Of a stretch of 18,130 bases of DNA, positions 13,507 to 18,130 are shown piece after piece; the stretch's first letter is position 1; the number at the start of each line of letters is the position of its first letter. The translations under genes and the position numbers were made by a program. The stretch comes from Akkermansiaceae bacterium UBA3385 (lineage in GTDB: Bacteria > Verrucomicrobiota > Verrucomicrobiia > Verrucomicrobiales > Akkermansiaceae), in assembly GCA_002358905.1 (NCBI GenBank), contig DEPT01000074.1, positions 1 through 18,130 on the forward strand. Reading direction: 5' to 3'. The notes below the pieces were generated by a model, which saw only the letters and a list, made by a program, of their open reading frames with translations, was not told the origin of the DNA and made no database searches.

Positions 13507-15435
13507 ATGAGTGCTATTTCTTATATAAAACTTTTGCCTCTGGTGTGCGGGCTTGCATGTGTACATGTGACCTATGCGCAGGGACTTGGTAAGCCCCGGA
13601 CGGAGGAGACTGCGGAGAGTCAGTCTGCCGGTGGAGCTGTTGCTCCTAAAATCGGTCAGTCCTATGTTGATTCAGAAAGCGGCGAAACTCCGAATCCTCA
13701 GGTCCTCGGCATGGAGATTCCGCTTCTGGACCCCGCATCCGACACCATGAGTTATAATGGGGCAAAGTTCGATGTGGGGAACAACGCGCTGGTGCGTGCC
13801 CGTTTCGAAAAATACCTGCAGCAGAACCCAGATGACAGCACGGAAGCCAAGCGTTATCACAAGAAGTTGCGTAATCTGCTGAAACTGACTCAGAAATCAG
13901 CCCGTTCACGTCGAGAAATCGGAAGTGAGACCTTGGTGCAGATTGGTAATGCGCTGTACGATATGAACGATTACCCTGGCGATGGTGGCATTTCCGGTTC
14001 CCTTGCCAGTACCATAGCCAGTGCCATTGCTGTTCAGTATGCTAATCGTTCCCGCGACCGCCAGAATGAGGCCCTGCAAAAAGAAATCGATAAGTTGGTG
14101 GATAAGACCAATTCAATGACCAACCGTAACACGGGGCGTGGTACCAGCACAAATAAGAAAGTCGGGCAGAATGGCGGTGAGTCTAAAACCCAGACAAATA
14201 CGTTTGCCATTGCTCACAATACCAAGAAAATTGCTTCGCTGGAAGCCTCTGGTGTCAAGAATGATGCCGATAGTATTGCGTCCATGGAACTGGCAAAAGT
14301 CAATTTTCAGAGTACCATAGTCTCCATGCTAATGCAGCGCCGGTATGACCACGCCCTTATCGGCGCCTATGTGTACCGGCATGTGTTCCGGGATGGTGAT
14401 ACCACCCTTAAATTGAATAGCGATTCGGATGCCGCCCGCATTTTTGAAGGTGGCGCCGGTATGCCGCCCACGGTGAACACCATGGCCACTATCGCTTCCA
14501 ACATGCGCCATGATGTGGACCAGAACATGGAGGCTGTGGCTAACATGCTGGCTCAGAACAAGCTTTCGGATGCCACCCAGAGCCTGATTCAGGCGGTTGC
14601 AGTGGGTGAATATATGCAGAGTGTGGCCACGTTCCCGGTGGAGAGCCGCCGCCGCATTGCCGAGTTCTGGTCGCTGCGGCGCAAGGCCCTTACCACGCTC
14701 AATGCCCGGGATTACGGCGCATTGGAGGAAATTGCCTCCAGAATGAAAGAGCTTGACCCGGATTTCGATGATTCGATGCTGACCAGTTACTGCGCCGGGA
14801 AAAAGGCACAGAGTGACCTGCACTTGCGTAATGCAGCCAAGGCGCTCAAGGCCGGAGATGATGAAACGTTTAACGCAGAAATCACGAAGGCAGGTTCTAT
14901 ATGGCCGAAGAATCCGAATCTGGAGAAGGGCCGCCAGCAGCTCGAAGCTCTGGATAACCAGGACCCGGTGCGCGATGAATTCCGAACCCTCATAGCCCGC
15001 AAGGAATTCCGCACCATTTACAACGAGCAGGATAAGTTCGAGGTGGTGGCCATTGATTCGGAGCTTAAGCAGCAGTATAAGGATGCCATTACGCTCATCG
15101 GTACGATTGATGGTATGCTTACTCAGCTGGATGTAGCCGCAAAGCAGGACGCGACCATGGGCCCTTGCATGGCATACGAAATGCTGCTCGAACAGGGAGA
15201 GAAGGATGCCCGCTTTAAGGAAGACCCGCGCTACCGCGATGCCCTGAATCGTTTTGCTCTCGGTGCACATGATTTCACTAAGGCTCTCGAAAATGCCAGA
15301 ACATGTGAGGATCGCCGTGAGTACGGCTCTGCGCTTTCCAATTATTATCGGGCACAGTGTCTGTATCCTCGCTCCACCATGGCGGGCGAGGGGGCTCGCC
15401 GCGTGTCGGAAATTATTCTCAAAGCCAAGTTCTGA
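13507..15435 (+). CDS. Secreted protein with helical, TPR-like C-terminal half; family unknown
   Basis: The 642-residue protein has a signal peptide (about 1-24, V-T-Y-A before Q-G). A Ser/Thr/Asn-rich low-complexity segment spans about 200-235. A largely helical C-terminal half (about 385-642) has TPR-like pairs such as A-L-T-T-L-N-A-R-D-Y-G-A-L-E-E-I-A and A-A-K-A-L-K-A-G-D-D-E-T-F-N-A-E-I. The last helix, Y-G-S-A-L-S-N-Y-Y-R-A-Q-C-L-Y-P, also fits a TPR. This is a periplasmic or surface protein likely to bind other proteins; nothing more specific is visible. ATG 13507 has a GGAG motif five bases upstream, one of the few Shine-Dalgarno-like sites here. Its stop overlaps the gluQ start by one base. 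Confidence 0.8.
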   Translation: MSAISYIKLLPLVCGLACVHVTYAQGLGKPRTEETAESQSAGGAVAPKIGQSYVDSESGETPNPQVLGMEIPLLDPASDTMSYNGAKFDVGNNALVRARFEKYLQQNPDDSTEAKRYHKKLRNLLKLTQKSARSRREIGSETLVQIGNALYDMNDYPGDGGISGSLASTIASAIAVQYANRSRDRQNEALQKEIDKLVDKTNSMTNRNTGRGTSTNKKVGQNGGESKTQTNTFAIAHNTKKIASLEASGVKNDADSIASMELAKVNFQSTIVSMLMQRRYDHALIGAYVYRHVFRDGDTTLKLNSDSDAARIFEGGAGMPPTVNTMATIASNMRHDVDQNMEAVANMLAQNKLSDATQSLIQAVAVGEYMQSVATFPVESRRRIAEFWSLRRKALTTLNARDYGALEEIASRMKELDPDFDDSMLTSYCAGKKAQSDLHLRNAAKALKAGDDETFNAEITKAGSIWPKNPNLEKGRQQLEALDNQDPVRDEFRTLIARKEFRTIYNEQDKFEVVAIDSELKQQYKDAITLIGTIDGMLTQLDVAAKQDATMGPCMAYEMLLEQGEKDARFKEDPRYRDALNRFALGAHDFTKALENARTCEDRREYGSALSNYYRAQCLYPRSTMAGEGARRVSEIILKAKF

Positions 15436-16313
15436 TGCCACGGCGTGGTACTGTTGTAACCCGGTTTGCTCCCAGTCCCAGTGGCCCGCTTCATGTGGGC
15501 CACTTGCTGGCAGCTCTGCAGGCCCGCCGTCTGGCGGATGCTCATGGCGGGCGTTGCTTATTACGCGTGGAGGACATCGACCAGCGTGCCCAGCATCCCG
15601 AATACCTGGCCCTCATGTATGAGGACCTGCGGTGGCTCGGGCTGGCATTCGATGGCGAGGTCATGGTGCAGACCAGGCGTTTTGATATATATCGCGCAGC
15701 TCTGGAGCAACTTCGTGGCATGGGGCTGCTTTATCCTTGTTTCTGCACTCGTACCGAAATCCGTAATCAGGTAGCAGAAATGGGGCGTGCGCCGCATGCA
15801 ACGCTGGGCTATCTGTATCCCGGCACGTGCCGTTCTATGCCCCCGGACCTGGTGGCGGAAAAACTCGCAGCCGGGGTGCCGCACACCTGGCGACTGGATA
15901 TGCAGCGGGTCCAGGACCTCATCGGCTGCCCCACCTGGCATGATATGCACCGCGGCACTCAGCGCTGTGTACCAACTGCCTATGGCGATGTCGTTCTTGC
16001 CCGCAAGGATTTTCCAGCCAGCTATCACCTTTCCGTGGTGGTGGATGATGCAGCACAGGGGGTGACCCATGTGACCCGAGGGGCGGATTTGTTCGATTCC
16101 ACGCATATTCATCGAGCCTTGCAGGGTGTGCTGGGCTTGCCTGTTCCCCAGTATTGTCACCATTCCCTCCTGAAGGATAACGCCGGAAAACGACTCGCCA
16201 AGCGCGATGGCGCTCGTTCCATTGCCTCACTCCGTGAGGCCGGATATACTCCTGAGCAAGTTCTCGATTCCTTGCAGGTAGCCCTCAGCCGTGGCGGTAT
16301 CTGGGCGGTGTGA
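15435..16313 (+). CDS. gluQ: Glutamyl-Q tRNA(Asp) synthetase
   Basis: GluQ-RS (YadB) activates glutamate and attaches it to queuosine in the anticodon of tRNA-Asp. The 292-residue protein is a class I synthetase catalytic core without an anticodon-binding domain, which separates it from full-length GltX. It shows R-F-A-P-S-P-S-G-P-L-H-V-G-H (10-23) with the HIGH-like motif. The zinc site is C102-x-C104 and Y128-x-x-x-C132. The KMSKS-like motif is K-R-L-A-K-R-D-G-A (252-260). The frame is open further upstream, but ATG 15435 gives the family's usual N-terminus. It overlaps the preceding stop as TGATG, suggesting translational coupling to the secreted protein. No hairpin terminator is obvious downstream. 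Confidence 0.93.
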   Translation: MPRRGTVVTRFAPSPSGPLHVGHLLAALQARRLADAHGGRCLLRVEDIDQRAQHPEYLALMYEDLRWLGLAFDGEVMVQTRRFDIYRAALEQLRGMGLLYPCFCTRTEIRNQVAEMGRAPHATLGYLYPGTCRSMPPDLVAEKLAAGVPHTWRLDMQRVQDLIGCPTWHDMHRGTQRCVPTAYGDVVLARKDFPASYHLSVVVDDAAQGVTHVTRGADLFDSTHIHRALQGVLGLPVPQYCHHSLLKDNAGKRLAKRDGARSIASLREAGYTPEQVLDSLQVALSRGGIWAV

Positions 16314-16374
16314 TTCTTTTGTTTTTGCTCTGCTCCGAGTGATGAATTTATCCTTTTTCAGCAGAAAATGAGTA

Positions 16375-16400
16375 CTTTTTATGTTAAAGTCTATAAAAAG
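16375..16400. repeat. 8-bp AT-rich inverted repeat upstream of the autotransporter
   Basis: CTTTTTAT (16375-16382) and ATAAAAAG (16393-16400) form a perfect 8-bp inverted repeat around ten bases, just before the promoter at 16410-16438. It could be an operator or a weak hairpin ending the gluQ transcript. Otherwise the 192-bp gap 16314-16505 contains no gene. Confidence 0.35.
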
Positions 16401-16409
16401 GACATGATT

Positions 16410-16438
16410 TTGTTAAAATAATACCAAAATAGTATGGT
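16410..16438 (+). promoter_or_regulatory. Possible promoter of the autotransporter gene
   Basis: TTGTTA (16410-16415), a 17-nt spacer and TATGGT (16433-16438) predict a start near 16445 and a leader of about 60 nt. The inverted repeat ATACCA (16421-16426)/TGGTAT (16435-16440) overlaps the -10 box and could be an operator. An alternative -10, TATATA at 16493-16498, lies seven bases before the ATG but lacks a good -35. Confidence 0.4.
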
Positions 16439-16505
16439 ATAAGCTTGACTTTGGCCTTTCCGGGGCGTAGTCTTGGGGGCGTAACAGATAAGTATATATC
16501 CTGCT

Positions 16506-18130
16506 ATGAAAACACATCTTCCTGTTTTGCTTCGTCGGGCCGTTCTGTCCTGTGTAGTTGCAGTGGGCGGAACATGGGGCGCAGTGCTTACTGCCGCTGA
16601 GGCTTCCACACACCTTTCTCAGGAGGGAAAGGTAGAATATACGGTGACGTCCGGAGAGACAACGGTGCATGTAGTCCAGTGGACGGTGAATCCGGATACT
16701 ACAGAGGAGAACACTCAGATGATGGAGGAGCCGGAAACGCTCCGTCCCTACAGTCCTGGTTCTTCTGTGCTTTCTGGCCATGAGGTGAATGAAGAAACAG
16801 AACTGCATCTTAACAGGAAGGGAAGCCTGAGTCTTATAGGAGACGTGGCGCCTGGCGCGATATTTGTCAATATCAACAAGAATCTGACCCTCAAGAACAG
16901 TAAGAAGAATCCTGGAGCATTGTCCAGTGATGGCGACTTGACCAAACGGGGTAAGGGCACTCTCACTCTGAATGCGGGAAACAATCGCTGGACGGGGGAT
17001 ACATATCTGCATTCCGGCACCATCAAGGTAAAAGATGCGACATCACTGGGGCAGGGGGATGTGTATGTGCAGAATGGCATACTGAATCTGGCCTCCAAGG
17101 CTGTGACCAATGATATTGTGCAGACTGGAGAAGTGCTCATCAAGGGGGGCAAGAAATACACCGGTTCCTACACGCTGATAAAAGGCGAATTGGAAAGAGG
17201 CTCCGTGCTGAATATCAGTAAGACTGCTACATTGGTCGGAGGTACCATCGAGGGAACGCTTACCGGCAACGGCACCGTGGTGGTCACTGGTAATGTTGAA
17301 CTTGAGGAGTCTGGAAAAATCACGACCAGCGTGTTGACTCTCGGGGATGATGCGCGCCTGGTCGTGGATGACCGCGGGATGAATAGCAGGAAAACCTCAG
17401 TCCGCATCGGGGATGATGCTACCATGGTACTGGAAGGAAAGCTCAATGTGGCCTCGCTGAATCTGGATGGCGGAACATTGAAGACGTCTGACCGTAAGCC
17501 GGTAGCCATTACCGTGAAGGAAAATATGAATCTGCACGATGCGTCCGTGTTCACTAATGGCAAAGTGACCGCAGAAAATCTCACATTGAGCGATGCAGAT
17601 ATGACCATCAGAGGCTTAAAGGCTCAGCAGCTGACAGTGAAGCAGAGCCTTATCATCGGTAATGATTCGAAGCTGCGTCTGAATGGCAAACTGAGTGCCG
17701 GCAGCCTGACTATTAAAAATGGCGGTACTCTGACGATGAGCGGCAGCAAGCCGGTGACGTTGAAGGTGAAAGGAACTCTCACCCTGAACAGCGGCAGCAG
17801 CATTATACTGGATTACAATTTCACCCGGGGTAAGACGTATAAGGTATTGACCTTTAATAACTACTCTGGTAGTGAGGATTACTGCTCCATCTTCGGTGTG
17901 GATGAGGATGACTGCACCATCACGAACACGGGCAAGGCTCTGACACTGACGGTGAATGGTCGCTGGAATCCGCAGAGACAGCAGAAAGCCTTGGCTGCAG
18001 AAGTCCTGCCTGCGCATGTAGTGCAGACTACCCCTGTGGCGGATGCGCTGGTACAGAGCAACTGGGGCCAGCTTGAAGCCAGCCGCGCCTTTGTGAATGC
18101 CATGGCGAACCGCAGCATGGCGGTGCAGCT
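16506..18130 (+). CDS. Autotransporter with beta-strand repeats (C-terminus beyond window)
   Basis: The frame is open from ATG 16506 to the end of the window (541 codons). A signal peptide covers about 1-33 (basic K and R-R, hydrophobic 12-30, A-A-E-A). A repeat at about 145-190 (L-T-K-R-G-K-G-T-L-T-L-N, then N-R-W-T-G-D-T, then S-G-T-I-K-V and S-L-G-Q-G-D-V) matches the autotransporter-associated beta-strand repeat that folds into a beta-helix passenger. More degenerate repeats follow, rich in N-G-x-L-x-L and G-x-L-T-I-K-N-G-G. The last visible part (W-G-Q-L-E-A-S-R-A-F-V-N-A-M) resembles the linker leading into an outer-membrane beta-barrel, which should lie past 18130. It is a surface-exposed or released protein; the ligand is unknown. 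Confidence 0.85.
   Translation, partial: MKTHLPVLLRRAVLSCVVAVGGTWGAVLTAAEASTHLSQEGKVEYTVTSGETTVHVVQWTVNPDTTEENTQMMEEPETLRPYSPGSSVLSGHEVNEETELHLNRKGSLSLIGDVAPGAIFVNINKNLTLKNSKKNPGALSSDGDLTKRGKGTLTLNAGNNRWTGDTYLHSGTIKVKDATSLGQGDVYVQNGILNLASKAVTNDIVQTGEVLIKGGKKYTGSYTLIKGELERGSVLNISKTATLVGGTIEGTLTGNGTVVVTGNVELEESGKITTSVLTLGDDARLVVDDRGMNSRKTSVRIGDDATMVLEGKLNVASLNLDGGTLKTSDRKPVAITVKENMNLHDASVFTNGKVTAENLTLSDADMTIRGLKAQQLTVKQSLIIGNDSKLRLNGKLSAGSLTIKNGGTLTMSGSKPVTLKVKGTLTLNSGSSIILDYNFTRGKTYKVLTFNNYSGSEDYCSIFGVDEDDCTITNTGKALTLTVNGRWNPQRQQKALAAEVLPAHVVQTTPVADALVQSNWGQLEASRAFVNAMANRSMAVQ

Noticed and set aside
15357..15434. Upstream extension of gluQ in the same frame
   Set aside because: It overlaps the end of the secreted-protein gene and adds residues outside the GluQ-RS family's usual N-terminus; ATG 15435 fits both family and operon spacing.

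Overview
The window looks like chromosomal DNA of a Gram-negative, moderately GC-rich bacterium. The best guess is a verrucomicrobial relative of Akkermansia. Supporting this are a secreted autotransporter with beta-strand repeats, a PpiD/SurA-type periplasmic chaperone, an ECF-like sigma factor of the kind common in the Planctomycetes-Verrucomicrobia group, several lineage-restricted membrane and secreted proteins, and a near absence of Shine-Dalgarno motifs. The assignment is inference; no rRNA or other marker is present.

Layout. Positions 1-48 hold the tail of an unidentified gene, followed by a strong terminator. Positions 205-4223 hold poorly characterised envelope genes: a membrane protein with a probable bacterial PH-like domain, a small secreted protein, a DUF3592-like membrane protein on the minus strand, a DUF4870/Tic20-like protein, and a three-helix membrane protein with a large soluble domain. 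A periplasmic thioredoxin-like protein follows (4239-5180). Next is a 549-bp gene-free gap, most of it a 427-bp element with perfect 16-bp terminal inverted repeats and a 9-bp flanking duplication. Then come fmt (methionyl-tRNA formyltransferase) and a small ribbon-helix-helix protein, closed by a convergent terminator.

On the minus strand, 11183-7000, are a sigma-70 family factor, a PpiD-like chaperone carrying an EF-hand-like loop, and a POT-family peptide/H+ symporter. Divergent from the sigma factor is a compact plus-strand group, 11310-16313: an ABCG-type half transporter, a one-helix membrane protein, a 642-residue secreted protein and gluQ (glutamyl-Q tRNA-Asp synthetase). The spacings are 26 bp, 2 bp and a 1-nt overlap. 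From 16506 to the end runs an autotransporter, cut by the window edge.

The most interesting item is the element at 5239-5665. Its two arms are diverged copies of one another in inverted orientation. Each arm contains small hairpins whose stems differ between arms by compensatory changes, while the GNA-type triloops are kept. This suggests a non-autonomous mobile element under selection for hairpin structure. A second theme is promoter placement: near-consensus promoters at 169-197 and 5695-5723 put the -10 box 6-7 nt before the start codon, which predicts leaderless transcripts.
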